From positions 6,451,806 to 6,515,805 of the forward strand of contig CM043954.1 in the NCBI GenBank assembly GCA_014529385.2: a DNA stretch of 64,000 nucleotides. Direction: 5' to 3'. Below the pieces are notes generated by a model. That model was not told the DNA's origin. It saw only the letters and a list, made by a program, of their open reading frames with translations, and did no database searches. Both the position numbers and the translations under genes were made by a program. Positions 22,832 to 35,200 of the stretch are shown here, piece after piece (the stretch's first letter is position 1; each line of letters begins with the position of its first letter). The DNA comes from Adiantum capillus-veneris. Its lineage: Eukaryota > Streptophyta > Polypodiopsida > Polypodiales > Pteridaceae.

Positions 22832-23671
22832 TTATCGTTTAAGCTTTCTTTCCTTGGCTGCATGCATTCTCTGCCAAAGCTCATTAGTCAAGGGAAGACT
22901 GTATTTTTGGAGCTGACATCCTCTAATCCAATTTGCCATAATTTCTCTGTCTACTGTAGCTAACTTGACTGCATCTTCTGGTGAAACATCTTCAATGACA
23001 AAAGGACCATGTCCTTTTTTCTTGAATTTAGGTACATGTTGTTTCAACGAATATACTAGGACTAAATCCCCTGGTTTGAAAACTTTGGTCAACCATTATG
23101 AGTCAAAGAATTGTTTTTTTTTTCATTTTTGTGCGTAGATGTGAGCAATGGATGCTAATCATTTCTCATCCAATCGTTCCAAATCTTCCAGCCATTCAGA
23201 AAATTCGTGACCCATCCATTCTAACTCAGTATCAACTCTAAAGGTGGGTAATAAGAATTCCATTGGCAAGATCGCATCCAGGCCATAGACCAAATTAAAA
23301 GTAGTCATGTTCAAAGCTGTTTTAAAGTAAACTTGATAAGACCATAAGGTAGAATGAAGATGCATTTCCCAGTTTGTTCTGCCTGAACTAACAACTTTAG
23401 TTAGTACAGAGCTCAAAATTTTGCTCGTATGTTCTGCTTGAGCATTTTCTTGAGGATGATAGGGAGCAGATTTGTTACGGATTACCATTAACTTGCCTAA
23501 CAGATATTCTATCACCTCATTAAGGAAATGCGATCCGCGATCACTCACAAGCTCAATAGGAAGTCCATACCTAGTGAATACACATTCATACAAGAATGCA
23601 GTAGAGGTTCTAGCATTGCTCTTCCTTGTGGCCCGTGCCTTAGCCCACTTGGTTAGGTAATCTGCGGCCAC
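22832..23671 (-). pseudogene. Element B integrase core and C-terminal domain
   Basis: Minus strand. The core (23671-23159, 170 residues) starts with AADYLTKW (first catalytic Asp), has LVSDRGSHFLNEV (second Asp) and QAEHTSKIL (Glu), so all three DDE residues are readable. A LVYGLDAILPMEF block follows. The C-terminal piece (23092-22832) has FKPGDLVLVYS and GPFVIEDV, the usual gypsy integrase tail. A break at about 23093-23158 separates the pieces. The domain could be intact in residues yet cannot be made from this copy. Confidence 0.85.
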
Positions 23672-23727
23672 AATAATATATTATGCCTGAGTTTTGTAAG
23701 TTGGTGGCTAGATTGGTCCCACAAAGT

Positions 23728-24411
23728 CTATACCCACTTAGCAAAGGCTTGTGCTCCCATCATAGGTCGTAATGTCATATTATTGACCCTTGTCAGCATT
23801 TTTTCTCTTTGACATGCATCACACCATTGAACAAACTCTTTTATGTTAGCAAATAAAGTTGGCCACCAGATGCCTGCCATTAAAATAGCTTTCATCGTGG
23901 TTTCATGAGAGAAGTGACCTACTGATAAACCTGCATGTTCTTGTTCTAAAATAGGAAGATATTCCTCCTCATTTGCACACAGTCTAAGATGTTGGTCTTT
24001 CCCTCGTTGATAAAGCTGGTTTCCAATCAAGATATAGTTGGTGGCTTCCATTTCTTTTGCCCTCCTTCTTCTTTTACTCATGTTTTTTGGAAATATTATA
24101 TTGGTTATATATTCTATCAGGTAACCAATCCACTATGGTGTGATTGCAATGTGGAATAACGTGGCATGATGTATGGCGGATTTTACTTTACACTGAGAGC
24201 ACTCATTCACATATTGATGAACATCCTTCTTCATAGTAGGCCAATAAACCCCGAACCAAGTTAATCGTTGTGTAAGGTTTGGTCTTGTGCAAAGTGTAGT
24301 CCTACTATTGTGGTATGTGATTGACTCAAGTAGGCTTCTTGTTCCCCCGGATTGATGCACAAGAGCACGATTCCATCTTTGTTTTTTTGATACAAACGTC
24401 CAGCCAGCCAA
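23728..24411 (-). pseudogene. Element B integrase zinc-binding region, apparently duplicated
   Basis: Two H2C2-like modules stand in tandem on the minus strand. The nearer one (24081-23728) reads HAGLSVGHFSHETT...WWPTLFANIKEFVQ WCDACQREK. The upstream one (24411-24133) reads YWPTMKKDVHQYVNECSQCK with upstream His residues. Gypsy integrases normally have one such module, and element A shows one. The two differ in sequence, so this is either an old duplication or a relic of a fusion with another element. Confidence 0.65.
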
Positions 24412-24414
24412 CTG

Positions 24415-25860
24415 TTACAATGAAGATTTCTCAATCGATTGTAATGTAATGGTTATCGGTATTTGAGAATATACTTGCACGATGGTCATTAGGGTCACAA
24501 GGTCTTCTGACCATCTAGGAACCATTTTCGCAAAGAACAGATATGCATCTAGTAGATCATCGTCTACCCCTTTATGTGCTTCCCCTATTTGAGTCTCAAC
24601 AGATGATCCGCTCTTTGGTGCATGGTGCATTTTTTAACCACCACTGTGAAGTCAAATTCAAGTAAGATGATGAACCATCTTACTATCCTTCGAGTATTGT
24701 AGGGTTTGTGTACCAAATAGAGTAAGGCTTGATGGTCTACAAAAAAGACAAACTTGTTGGCTAACAAGTAGTGTCAAAATTTCTTGACTGGATACACCAT
24801 ACCAAGGCCTTCTCTTTCCATGATTGTATAATTCTTTTCTGCCAGGTTTAATTGTCAGCTAGCATAGGAGATAGGAAAATCCATGGTCTCCTCTCCTGAC
24901 TGAGCTAAGACACAACCTATAGCAAAACTTTAAGCATCACCATGTACATGAAATACCTTGTCCCAATTAGGAGCTTTCAGTATCGCTGTTGAGCTCAAAG
25001 CTTGCTTAAGATTTTGAAATGACTCGTCACATTTGTTGGTCCATTAAAAATGAGTGATAAGGCTATAAATGGGCTTAGCAATCATGACATACATGTAGAT
25101 AGTTCTACAATAGTAACCATAATCTCCCGTAAATTCTTGAACCCCTCTGACTTTTGTTGGTCTAGCCATCTCAACAATAACTGCTACTTTTTCCATGTCT
25201 GTGGCTATGCCATTTTTAGACATGATATGCCCTAGAATTTTGCCTTGTCTAGCCATAAAAACACATTTTTTAGGGTTTAGGTAAATTATATATAAGCGAC
25301 ATTTCTCAAAGACACATCGTAAATGCTCAAAATGACTTTCTTGTTGGGTGGAGTGCACACAGAGGTCATCCATCTATACTTTTAAGAAATTTGGCAGATA
25401 TTCCTTGAAGGCATGGATCATCAGCTTTTGAAAATTTTCTGGTGCATTGGTCAAGCCAAAGGGCATGACTCTATATGCAAAAATTTCCCACTCTATAGCA
25501 AAGGTTGTTTTATGTTGGTCCTCAAGATCTATTGTCAGTTGGTAGTACCTAGAGAAGCCATCTAAAAGGCTATAAGCTTCCTTGACTGCTACTTGTTCCA
25601 ACACGTGATCAATGATGGGAAGAGGATAGCTATCTCATATAGTGGCAGAGTTCACTTTTTTGAGATCTACACACACTCTGGGTTTGCCATTTTTTAAAGG
25701 CACCACAACAATAGGTGATACCCAATGTGTGTGTTCTATCTCATAGATAAACTCTGCTTCCAGTTTATCTGCTTCCATGAGTTTTTCTATCTCTTCTTTG
25801 ATTTTTTTGGCAAAGCTTTCATTATATATATATGGTCTTTATTGACTTGGCTTTGCATCA
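24415..25860 (-). pseudogene. Element B reverse transcriptase and RNase H
   Basis: Minus strand. RT begins near 25830 with WVSPIVVVPLKNGKPRVCVD and continues through AYSLLDGFSRYYQ, FAYRVMPFGLTNAPENFQ (25604-25374) and the active site MDDLCVHS, whose Asp pair is present but follows a stop codon. The connection region occupies 25373-25044. RNase H follows with a VFHVHGDA-like start and FVFFVDHQALLYLVHKP at 24767-24585. Several stops interrupt it. Order and spacing match element A, so the two families are related. Confidence 0.85.
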
Positions 25861-26888
25861 TCTCTCATAGGGATGGTATGCTGCATATTGTAGGATCCAC
25901 TCCTTTGACATCCCTGTATGACGATCCAAAAACATATATATATTCCTTCAACATCCTTATGAGAATCTCTTCTTCTTCTTGTAACATATCCATAGCTATG
26001 TATGCAGGTCTCGGATCTTCTCTAGGATTTGCTAAGTCGATTTGTTTCGTATTTTTTGAACCTCCATAGGATTTCCCAGTTTTGTTGACTGTCGTAATGG
26101 TTGCTCGATAACAATCCTGCGATCTTGCAAAGGGTATTTTTTATAGTGAGATGGAACATTGATTTCTCCATGTTTATCACTATCTGATTCCATTTCCATT
26201 GTTCAAATCTCTGTCAAGGTCCTTTTCAACTCTTTGTATTTAGCCTTACGCTCTGTTTTTGTCATTGGAGGCTCTTTCCCCTTGGTTGTTTTAGGTTTGT
26301 AAATTTTTGGTATCTTTTGGGTATGTCGCTCTTTAAGTGCCGATTTGGGAAACCTTCCAGTTACTTTGTCTTTTATGCAATCCATGGTGTTTACTTTCAT
26401 TAAGAATTGAGTTTTTGTATCCAATGACTGTTTTGTGATTTTCTTCCTCAAGTTTTTTTCTCGCTTTCTGTTGTATCTCTGTTGATGTCTCCGATGTTGA
26501 TTTGGAAACTCAAGAAATATTTCTTCCCCTCCTTGAAGTAGAAATTTGGCCCTTACATGCTCTTTTTCTGAGTCCAATTCTTTAGTTGTAATTGTCTCTT
26601 CTTCCAACTCATCCATGGCATCATAGTAGTGATCCAAAAAGACTTGTTTCTCCTCAATCATCTCGATGAGAATATCATTTGGATAGGGACTATGTCATAG
26701 CTTTCTGCACCATAGAATTGTGTAGGTGTTGATTCATTAACACATACATCTATTGTGGCCAGGATCTGAGTCCATTCAAAGGGTGCGAACAAATGTTCAG
26801 GGAACTGTTCCAGTTCCGTGTTATTCACCTCTCTCTCTAGATCATAGTCTTCCCTTTGCAAACTCCCCAACTGAGAAGCCCCACACAT
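25861..26888 (-). pseudogene. Element B protease-RT linker
   Basis: Two minus-strand stretches (26888-26658 and 26661-26203) encode a charged, Glu- then Lys/Arg-rich segment between protease and RT. The second has clusters such as KREKNLRKKITKQ. No enzyme motif is visible. Long acidic/basic linkers at this place are usual in large plant gypsy elements. I assign it by position only. Confidence 0.55.
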
Positions 26889-26950
26889 CCAAATTCGAGT
26901 GTCTTTATGTATCCCGAAAGGTAGTTTAGTCTCTGCAGAGGTCTTAGAGT

Positions 26951-27316
26951 CTAATTCTTGTATTGGTTCCTCAAGGAATCCCTGTAGGAATGATCTTTCA
27001 AGTTTACTGGGGTGATTGGCCCTACTTGTTTCAGATAGAGATAATCGTTACCCCAGTCTTGAACTAGTTGTATTTGTCTCATAAATGGTCTTCCCAAGAT
27101 GATTTCATAGTTGAGTTTCTTTCCAAAATCTACAATGGGAAAAGTGTCTTGGAAGTCAATTCCACAAGAAGTGACTATCACATTCTCTAGTAAGCCCATT
27201 GGTTTCTCTATGTGTCCATCTACCAATTGCAATTACATTCTGGTTTGCTGGATTTTTGATTTTCCCCAAGCTTCCTAGATAGCTTTGGTTGCTATGGCAA
27301 TGCCTATGCCACTGTT
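26951..27316 (-). pseudogene. Element B aspartic protease, catalytic end beside copia-1
   Basis: Minus strand. The C-terminal part (27232-26951) has YEIILGRPFMRQIQLVQDW, the conserved LGRP block. Upstream, near 27310, the active site reads LNSGIGIAIATKAI, with Asn where the catalytic Asp is expected. Copia-1 is inserted within a few codons of that site; the frame continues across it at 32223 when one target duplication is removed. Stops occur near 27236 and 27270. Confidence 0.75.
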
Positions 27317-27321
27317 TAAAA
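27317..27321. repeat. Target site duplication of copia-1 (left)
   Basis: TAAAA, matched exactly by TAAAA at 32218-32222. Confidence 0.9.
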
Positions 27322-28051
27322 TGTTAAGTGTGGAGCCTGATTTACCCCTTGTAATTTTTTGTATTAATAATGCACATTTATAAGGCCCCTGTTATGAGGA
27401 GAAGCCATCGTGCGTGAAGAAAAATCACTCGCCAAAAACCAAAATTTTCATAGCCAGTCTCGCCCAAATATTATGGTTGGACGGTGGCCAAAAAGTGGTC
27501 GGAAAATGGTTGGTCGGTTGGCCGATGGCCGGTAGTCAACGGACGATGGCCCGTTGGCAAAAGTCAATGGCCAATGGCCGATGGCCGAATTCAATGGCTG
27601 GTGGTCGATTTCAAGATGGGCTGGTCTTCTCAAGGGCAGCCACACATGAAAGCATTGGAAAGTCAGACTTATCAACATAAGGGCGGCTACACATGGTTGC
27701 CTCTCATGAGAGAGGGCAGCCCTTTTGGCCTATAAAAGGAGGCCTCTTCTACACACAAAAACGGATTGTAAAGCATTGCGGTGCATTGTGAAGTTGACGT
27801 GAGGTGGTGAGAGTGAAGCAAGACCGGAGCTCCAAAAGGGTTTAATCCCTTTGTAGTCTACTTCTTGTTTTGAAGTACTAAAGCCATTGAGTGGCTGCTT
27901 TCCCGTGGACGTAGCCCACATTGGGTGAACCACATATATCATGTGTGCTCTCTCTTTCTCTCTACTCTATAATTTCTCATGTGTGAAAATTATCTCTCTC
28001 CATTAAGTAAACTACTCATTTATCTACTTAGCTACGTCATATTGCCTAACA
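27322..28051 (+). repeat. Copia-1 left LTR
   Basis: 730 bp, TGTTAAGTG...GCCTAACA. It carries a TATA box (CCTATAAAAGGAGGCC) near 27729-27744. It matches 31479-32217 and the solo LTR 7201-7978. Confidence 0.9.
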
Positions 28052-28053
28052 AT

Positions 28054-28065
28054 TGGTATCAGAGC
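28054..28065 (+). promoter_or_regulatory. Copia-1 primer binding site (initiator tRNA-Met)
   Basis: TGGTATCAGAGC starts two bases after the left LTR and is the standard site complementary to the initiator methionine tRNA. Confidence 0.95.
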
Positions 28066-28987
28066 AAGGTTTGCATCTCTGGTACAAATACTCTTAAGTT
28101 TGATGATGTTGTGGGTGTTCTCCTAAGTAAGGAAATGTGAAGGTGAAGCACTTGATAATCATCAATTATTGCACTATTAGTGGAAACAATAGGAAGGCCT
28201 AAGAAGAGGTTCAAAAACCAAAAGGGTCATGATCGCTCAAGGTGGAGAAAATCACGCACAAAATCAGTCCTCATATGTTGAAACTGGGCAAGAAGAGCCA
28301 CGTCAAGAAGGATTGTTGGTCCAAGAAGAAGAAGGAGTCGGAGTCTCGACAACAAGCCAACATCGGAGGCCAATGTGGCAAGTAACAGAGCAAGATGCTC
28401 TAATTCTCTCATTAGACAATGTGTCTAATTCTTGGATAGTAGAATTTGGGGCTTCATTCCATGCAACATCGCACAAGCAACATTTTCAAGATTACACCAA
28501 AGATAAATTTTGGTATGTATACTTGGGAGATGATGAAGCTTGTGAAATTATCAGTAAAGGTACAGTTTGTGTCATAACTGCTAATGAAAATGAATGGAAG
28601 CTTAAAGAGGTTAGACATGTTCCTTCTCTTCGCAAAAAATTGATCTCTACAGGACAATTGGACGATGAAGGTCACAACATTGCATTGGGAAACAAATGGT
28701 GGAAGATCTCAAAGGGATCTTTGGTGGTTGCCAAAGGAGAAAAGGTTTGTACACTTTACTTGTGTATTGTTAGCACGCAACCTTCAACTTGTGCAACATC
28801 TGTAGAAGTTGATAGTGCGGTGTGGAACTATCGGCTTGGTCATATGAGTGCCAAAGGAATGCAAATCCTTCAATCAAAGAAGCTTTTACAAGGTTTGAAA
28901 GAAGTGGACTTAGAGTTCTATGAAGATTGTGTTTATGGTAAACAAAAGAGGGTAAAATTTCAAAAATCAAGAAATGAAAGGAAATAA
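28066..28987 (+). pseudogene. Copia-1 Gag remnant, protease and GAG-pre-integrase
   Basis: A shifted frame near 28274-28335 keeps GKKSHVKKDCWSKKKK, a zinc-knuckle remnant whose first two Cys are gone. The open frame 28229-28987 then carries the protease. Its active site reads WIVEFGASFHAT, so the copia D-S-G is replaced by E-F-G. A RLGHMSAKGMQIL...CVYGKQKR segment marks the GAG-pre-integrase domain near 28830-28950. With Gag lost and the protease Asp changed, it cannot be autonomous. Confidence 0.85.
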
Positions 28988-29832
28988 AAACCTTGAGTTG
29001 GTTCATTCTGATGTTTGGGGTCCTGCAAGTACACCATCACTAGGTGGCTCATTGTACTATGTAACATTCATAGACGATGCGACTAGGAAAACGTGTGTTT
29101 ATGTAATGAAGAATAAATCCGATGTGTACTTCATATTTCAAAGGTGGAAAGCCTTTTGTGGAGAATAAAATAGGTACCAAGGTTAAATGCCTCAGATCCG
29201 ACAATGGAGGCCAAGATTTTGAAAGCGTTTGTGCTAGCAATGGAATTTGGAGGTAAAGGACAACCCCAAGGACACCTCAACAAAATGGAATTTTTGAAAG
29301 GATGAACAAAACAATCATAGATAGAGAACAAAACATGCAGCTACATGCAGGCTTATAGCTTGATCTTTGGGCGGAAGCAGTAAGTATGTCTATGTATTTG
29401 ATCAACCGGTCACCCTCAACGGCATTGGATGGGGGAGTTCTAGAGGAGGCATCAACAGGTAAACCGGTGAATTATTCATTTCTCAAATTGTTTGGGTGTG
29501 AGGCTTTCATGCACATGAATAGAAGCCTAAGATCAAAGCTAGATGCAAAGTCCAAAAAGTGTTTCTTCATTGGCTATGGAGAAGGTGACTTTGGGTATCA
29601 CCTATGGAATCTTGAAGATGGTAAAATCTTTAGAAGTATGGATGTAATTTTCAATGAACAAAATATGTACAAAGAAAGAAAACAAACAAAAGAAACAGGT
29701 AACGAGTACATGGAGCTTGAGGACGGTGAAGACTCAAGGAGTGCCAACGGTGACAATGTACAACAACGTCAACCAAATGAGGAGCCTCAACCTATTATTC
29801 GAAGATCTACAAGAGTAATTAGACCTCCATAA
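28974..29832 (+). pseudogene. Copia-1 integrase
   Basis: The N-terminal part (28974-29168) has LELVHSDVWGP and TFIDDATRKTCVYVMK, which includes the first catalytic Asp. A frameshift at about 29160 leads to a segment reading RSDNGGQDFE in another frame (second Asp). The C-terminal part is open at 29386-29832 with a FLKLFGCEAF block and FFIGYGEGDFGYHLW, typical of copia integrase tails. Broken by at least two shifts. Confidence 0.8.
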
Positions 29833-29847
29833 AGGTTTATTCCTTCC

Positions 29848-31418
29848 TTGAACCACCTCTTGATCTCAAATTCTGGAGACCCGGAATCATACGAAGAAGC
29901 TATGCAACACAAATCCAAAGAAGAATGGATAAAGAGCATGCAAGTGGGGATGGATTCATTACATAGGATTTGGTTGAGTTGCCTAGAGGTAAGCGGACAC
30001 TTTCAAAAAAAATGCATGTACAAGCTGAAGGAAGAAAAAGCGGGAAGAGAAGGTACAAGTCTAGGCTTGTGGTAAAAGGGTTTTCTCAAAAGAAAGGTAT
30101 TGACTTCAATGAAATATTTTCTGCTGTTGTAAAAATGAACTCAATTAGGCTTGTTTTAATCCTTATGGCTGCTCATGATTCAAATCTTGAGCAAATGTAT
30201 TTAAATATGGCATTCCCTCACGGTGACTTAGAGAAGGAAATTTACATGCTTCAACCAGAGGTATATGAAGTAAGGGGTAAGGTGAAAATGGTTTGCACAT
30301 TAAAGAAGAGATTGTACGGTTTAAAGAAAACATCAAGACAATGGTAGTTGAAGTTTGATCAATGGATGCTGGATCATGGATTCAAAAGATGCAACTCAGA
30401 TCATTGTGTCTACACGAAGAATTTGGAGATGGGAAGTTCATTATCCTAATGTTGTATGTTGATGACATGCTGATTGCAAGTGCTAACATGCATGACACCA
30501 AAGACCTAAAAGAGGATTTGTCTAAATCTTTTTAAATGAAAGATTTAGGTATTGCAAAGAGGATACTTGGTATGAAGATATCAAAGGGACAGGACGAAGA
30601 AGACAATAAATCTATCTCAAGAGGATTACATCAAGAAGGTACTATAAAGGTTTGCAATGCAAAATGTAAAAACGATTTCTACACATTTGGTTGGTCACTT
30701 TAAACTAACCAAGGATATGTGTCCAAAGACGCAAGAGGAGATAGCCTATATGTCTAAAGTTCCATATGCTACAGTGATAGGTTCTCTTATGTGTGCTATG
30801 GTCTGGACAAGGCTAGACATTGCACATGTAGTGGGAGTTGTAAGTAGGTTCATGGACAATCCAGGTAAAGAGCACTGGCAAGCTGTGAAGTGGATACTTA
30901 GGTATCTGAATGGGATAACAACAAATGGTTTGTATTTTGGAGGAACTAATATTTTTCTTCAAGAGTATGCTAATGCAGATATGGTAGGTGACAAAGATAC
31001 TTAAAGGAGCACTACTCGCTATGTCTTCAGGGTTGGAGGCACAACAATATGCTGGGCTTCAAACCTGCAGAAAGTGGTCTCACTTTCTACCATGGAAGCA
31101 GAGTATGTAGCAATGATGAAGGCAAGCAAAGAGATTCTGTGGCTTCACAGATTCTTAGAAGAGCTTGGTTTTAAACAAGATAATTTTGTCTTATACAGTG
31201 ATAGCCAAAGCGCTATCCATCTTGCAAAGAACTTAGCCTTTCATTCAAGGACAAACCACATTGAGGTGAGATATCACTTTATACGCACACTTTTGGAAGA
31301 AGGACAGCTAAAGCTAGGAAATGTGCATACAAGTGAAAATCTTGTAGACATGTTTATAAAGGTGGTCAACAAGGAGAAGTTGAGCTTCTGTTCATCTTCA
31401 ATCGGCATTCAAGGATAA
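29848..31418 (+). pseudogene. Copia-1 reverse transcriptase and RNase H
   Basis: RT pieces lie at 29848-30075, 29970-30347 (KSRLVVKGFSQKKGIDFNEIF, then CTLKKRLYGLKKTSRQW) and a shifted segment with the active site YVDDMLIAS at about 30455-30480. RT C-terminal sequence (PYATVIGSLMCAM) is at 30657-31004. RNase H at 31074-31418 has STMEAEYVAMMKA and DSQSAIHLAKN. Frame breaks at about 30345, 30430 and 30530, and a stop at 31004, rule out a functional enzyme. Confidence 0.85.
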
Positions 31419-31478
31419 AAAGCCATGATGGAAAGCAGTCACAAGTTTAGTGTGGAGATTAGTCTCCAAGTGGGAGAT

Positions 31479-32217
31479 TATTAAGTATGGAGCCTGATTT
31501 ACCCCTTGTAATTTTTTGTATTAAAAATTCACATTTGTAAGGCCCCCGTTATGAGGAAAAGCCATGTGCGGGAAGAAAAATCACTCATCGAAAGCCAAAA
31601 TTTTCACAGCCAGTCTCATCGAAATATTCCTTTTTGCCGAAATATTATGATCGGACTGCAATCGGAAAGTGTTCGAAAAACAGCTGATCAGTTGGTCGGT
31701 GGCGGGTAGTCAATGGCCGATGGGCGGTGGCCAAATTCAATGGCCGGTGGCCGATTTCAAGATGGACTTGTCTTCTCAAGGGTTTCCACACATGGGCGCA
31801 TTGGAGAGTCCAAGTTGGACTTGTCAACACAAGGGCGGCTACACACAATGGACTCTCATGAGAGAGGAAAACCCTTTTGGCCTATAAAAGGAGGCCTCTT
31901 CTACACACAAAAATGGATTGTGAAGCATTGTGGTGCATTGTGAAGTTGATGTGAGGTGGTGAGAGTGAAGCAAGGTGGGATCTCCAAAAGGGTTTAATCC
32001 CTTTGTAATCTACTTCTTATTTTGAAGTACTAAAGCCATTGAGTGGCTGCTTTCCCATGGGGACGTAGCCCACATTGGTGAACCACATATATCGTGCTCT
32101 CTCTCTCTCTCTCTCTATCTCTCTTTCTCTCTCTCTAATCTCTCATGTGTGAAAATTGTCTCTCTCCATTAAGCAAACTACTTAATTATCTACTTAGCTA
32201 CGTCATATTTCCTAACA
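31479..32217 (+). repeat. Copia-1 right LTR
   Basis: 739 bp, starting TATTAAGTATGG directly after the purine tract CCAAGTGGGAGAT (31466-31478) and ending CCTAACA. TATA box near 31880-31891. Compared with the left copy it has scattered substitutions and CT-repeat length changes. Confidence 0.9.
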
Positions 32218-32222
32218 TAAAA

Positions 32223-35200
32223 TAGCCATGGTAGTTATATTATTGTATTGTACTAGAAAGGTAGTGTTTCCCTCATCCTTTCACAGTAGTCCCCTACTTT
32301 GTTTATCGGTAATGACCTGACAATTTTAGTCTGTCTTTGCTTTGCAACTTTTCCAAGTCCATTTGAGATGCTTCTTTTAGCCCCATCTTCTCCATGGTGG
32401 TTCGTATATCTCTCCACAACTGTGGTTTTAATCTCAGTAGTTCTCCCAAGGTGATTGTGCACTGAACTAGTATTGACATAATGGATTGTAGATTAGCCAC
32501 ATGCAAGGTTTGTCTTGGACTCTCTAGTTTGGTTGTTTTACAGACCACTGATTTCTCTTCATTCTCTCATAAGTAGGATGGTAGCGTCCACAAAGTTTCA
32601 GCTTTCAAAAAGCCTGATTGCTCGGATACCCAATCTCCATATAATGATTGATTATCCGATTCCATGGGGAACCTCTCAAACTGAACTTCCTCAATTGGAG
32701 CTAATTTCAAGGTTACACTCCCATATTTTTCTTCTCTAACTCTTTTCCATAGGTAGTTCTGCCAATCTCCTTCAATTATCAGCACCTCGTACCATTCTTT
32801 CTCACTATCAAAAACTTCCAGTTTAGGTGATGGTGCTTTATAATTTGCCATGTTTCCCAACTCGTCCTTTTCTTGAACTCTTTCCTTCATGGTTTCAATC
32901 TCATTTTTAGTCGTTTTTTTCGCAACCTCCTATTGTGGATTATGTGTTTCTATCATGGTTTGTGTGATTTGCACAAGGTTTTTGCAAGCTTCTAGTCTAG
33001 CTGCTTTCCATATCTAGTGCTGGATAAATTCTCCTTTGATTTTCCAGGGTTTGATCCGCTTTCAACCCAGCTTGGTAAGCCTCAAGAGCTACATTGATTG
33101 GTTCCTAGATTCAATCGACCAATACTGATCCACACAATTTTGATTTGTTTCCTTGGATTCTGTTGAAGGAGTCTCAATTTTTTCTTAGTTTCCTTCCATA
33201 TCTTTTCTTTAGACTCTGTTTATTTTTTTTGTCTCTTAATTTTGTATCTCTTGCAACTTTCTTTCCTAGAATTTTTAGAGGATTTACTAGATTTGTCAGA
33301 CCCACTTGTGTTTTTCCACTTGTTCTCTTGTCCTAGGCTCTAGTCATCACTTGAACATGAACTTTTGGTTCCCCTTCTCATGAACTACTTGGCATGATTT
33401 GAATTACATTTATAGTAGTTCTTCCTTTGTTGGCTGGATTCCTAGGACAATATTTGAGAAAGTATCCTCCCTTTCTTCCTCATGTCGCACAATAAGCCTC
33501 TATAGGTCGTGCATTCTTATCCGGTTTGAGACAGTCATTCTTTCAATGATCATCAGCTCCACAGTTATGACAATTTCCAATTTTTGGTTTGGGCATTGAC
33601 TTCACCATTGGTGGTCTTGCTCCCTGATTTGCAATAAAGTTAACATGTGTTGTTTTAGCAGGTGCTTGAAACATAGCCTCTATATAGGGATTGGAGCAGG
33701 TTGGCTATACCACTCTTCCTCTATTCCCATTGTTACAGAGTTTGTTTCAGGGTATGGAGTAATAGGTACTAGAGCTTTCTCTTCCAACTGTCCCTTGGGT
33801 AGCATATACTTGACTAGTACAATATTATTCCCAGGGACTTGTGGATGTTGGCCTAATATTGGATGTGGTCGCTCTATATTCATTGGCGATATCTGCATGG
33901 GTGCCACATTTGGTGGATAGTGATACATTGTGTTGTCCTTGTGGCTTCATTGGCACGTACTGAACATTCGCATAATATTTAGGCTTGTAGTAGCACTCAT
34001 TTCTCTCGTGATTTGTCCATTTAGCTTTAATGGTGCACCACTTTAATTGCCTTTGCGGTTGTCCTTGATTTGGTCCTTGCGTCGGGCCTCTCAACGGCAT
34101 CCTTTGCATATTGATCATCATATCATTCATGCTCTTCAGCATGTCCTCTATAGAACTAGCAGGAGCCACAACAGCTGGTCCAACTTGTGTTGGCATGGTG
34201 GTTGTTGTTGTTCATTCACTTTGTGTGTCTTTAGCTTTACTTTCCTCATTATAAATCTCACAATTATCACTCAGGTCAATCGCGTCTAGACTACATGCTT
34301 CCCAAGTCAATAAATTTTTTGTTGTACAAGATAGCATGCAATTCCTTGTTTAACAGTCCTTCCAAAAAAAATGAGACGAGTCTTTCTTCGGTTGGAATTT
34401 CCAACTCCAGACATCTATCTATATATTGCCTCATTCGACTCACACTATCCCTTACAGTCTCTCCCTGTTTCTATGTGAAACTATAGATTTGCGCTATTGT
34501 ACTGTGCTTTATACCCATTTTGGAACAAGTAGCAAGAAATATCATTGCCAAGGTTGGAAAGTTGGTTATTGATCTAGGCGGTATGGTTTGAAACCAAGTC
34601 AAAGATTTTCCTTCCAAGGTCATCCCAAACCCCTCAAACTATGTATGGAGGTCGGTTATGTGCTCAACTCTCAAAACATGTCTGAAGCTAGCCAAATGGT
34701 CATAAGGATCCCCTAATCCGCTGTATTGTTTGACCCACTTTTGGACATCTACTAGTCTGACTCTACGATTGTGTTATGCACCCGCTCTTTCCCATCTAAC
34801 AGGTGATCTCCCATTAATCCCTCAAACATGTTGTTTGGTAAGTGTGACTCATGTGGACGCCTTCTCGTCCTTGTGTCACTCATTCCTCCCCTATTATTGG
34901 TGGTTTTAGCCTTTCTTTCTCTGCTAGTACCATTGAGGTTACTACCCTTGACTGTGCTTCCTTGTTGGTTGGCCATGTTGTCATAAGATCTAGCATTTGC
35001 ATCCACATCCCGATCAATTTCCTATGTGGTTCCCATAATTACTTCACGGATTGCGTTACCCTGGTACTTGGTTTTTTCAATATCTTTTGGGGTCATCATA
35101 ACAAAGTTATTGTTGTAACAATCTCTAAAGAGATGAGTGGGGAGTTTTGCTAACCCTTTTTCCTTGATCTTGAAGATGTACACAATTTTCAAGGGAGTTA

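Larger units (their letters stand above)
27322..32217 (+). mobile_element. Copia-1: Ty1/copia element with deleted gag
   Basis: LTRs 27322-28051 and 31479-32217, beginning TGTTAAG (right copy TATTAAG) and ending CTAACA. The element has an initiator tRNA-Met primer site, internal order protease-integrase-RT-RNase H typical of copia, the copia-type purine tract CCAAGTGGGAGAT before the right LTR, and perfect 5-bp target duplications TAAAA. Only about 165 bp separate the primer site from the zinc-knuckle remnant, so nearly all of Gag is missing. Stops and frameshifts are scattered through pol. It was mobilised into the protease of element B after B inserted. Confidence 0.92.
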
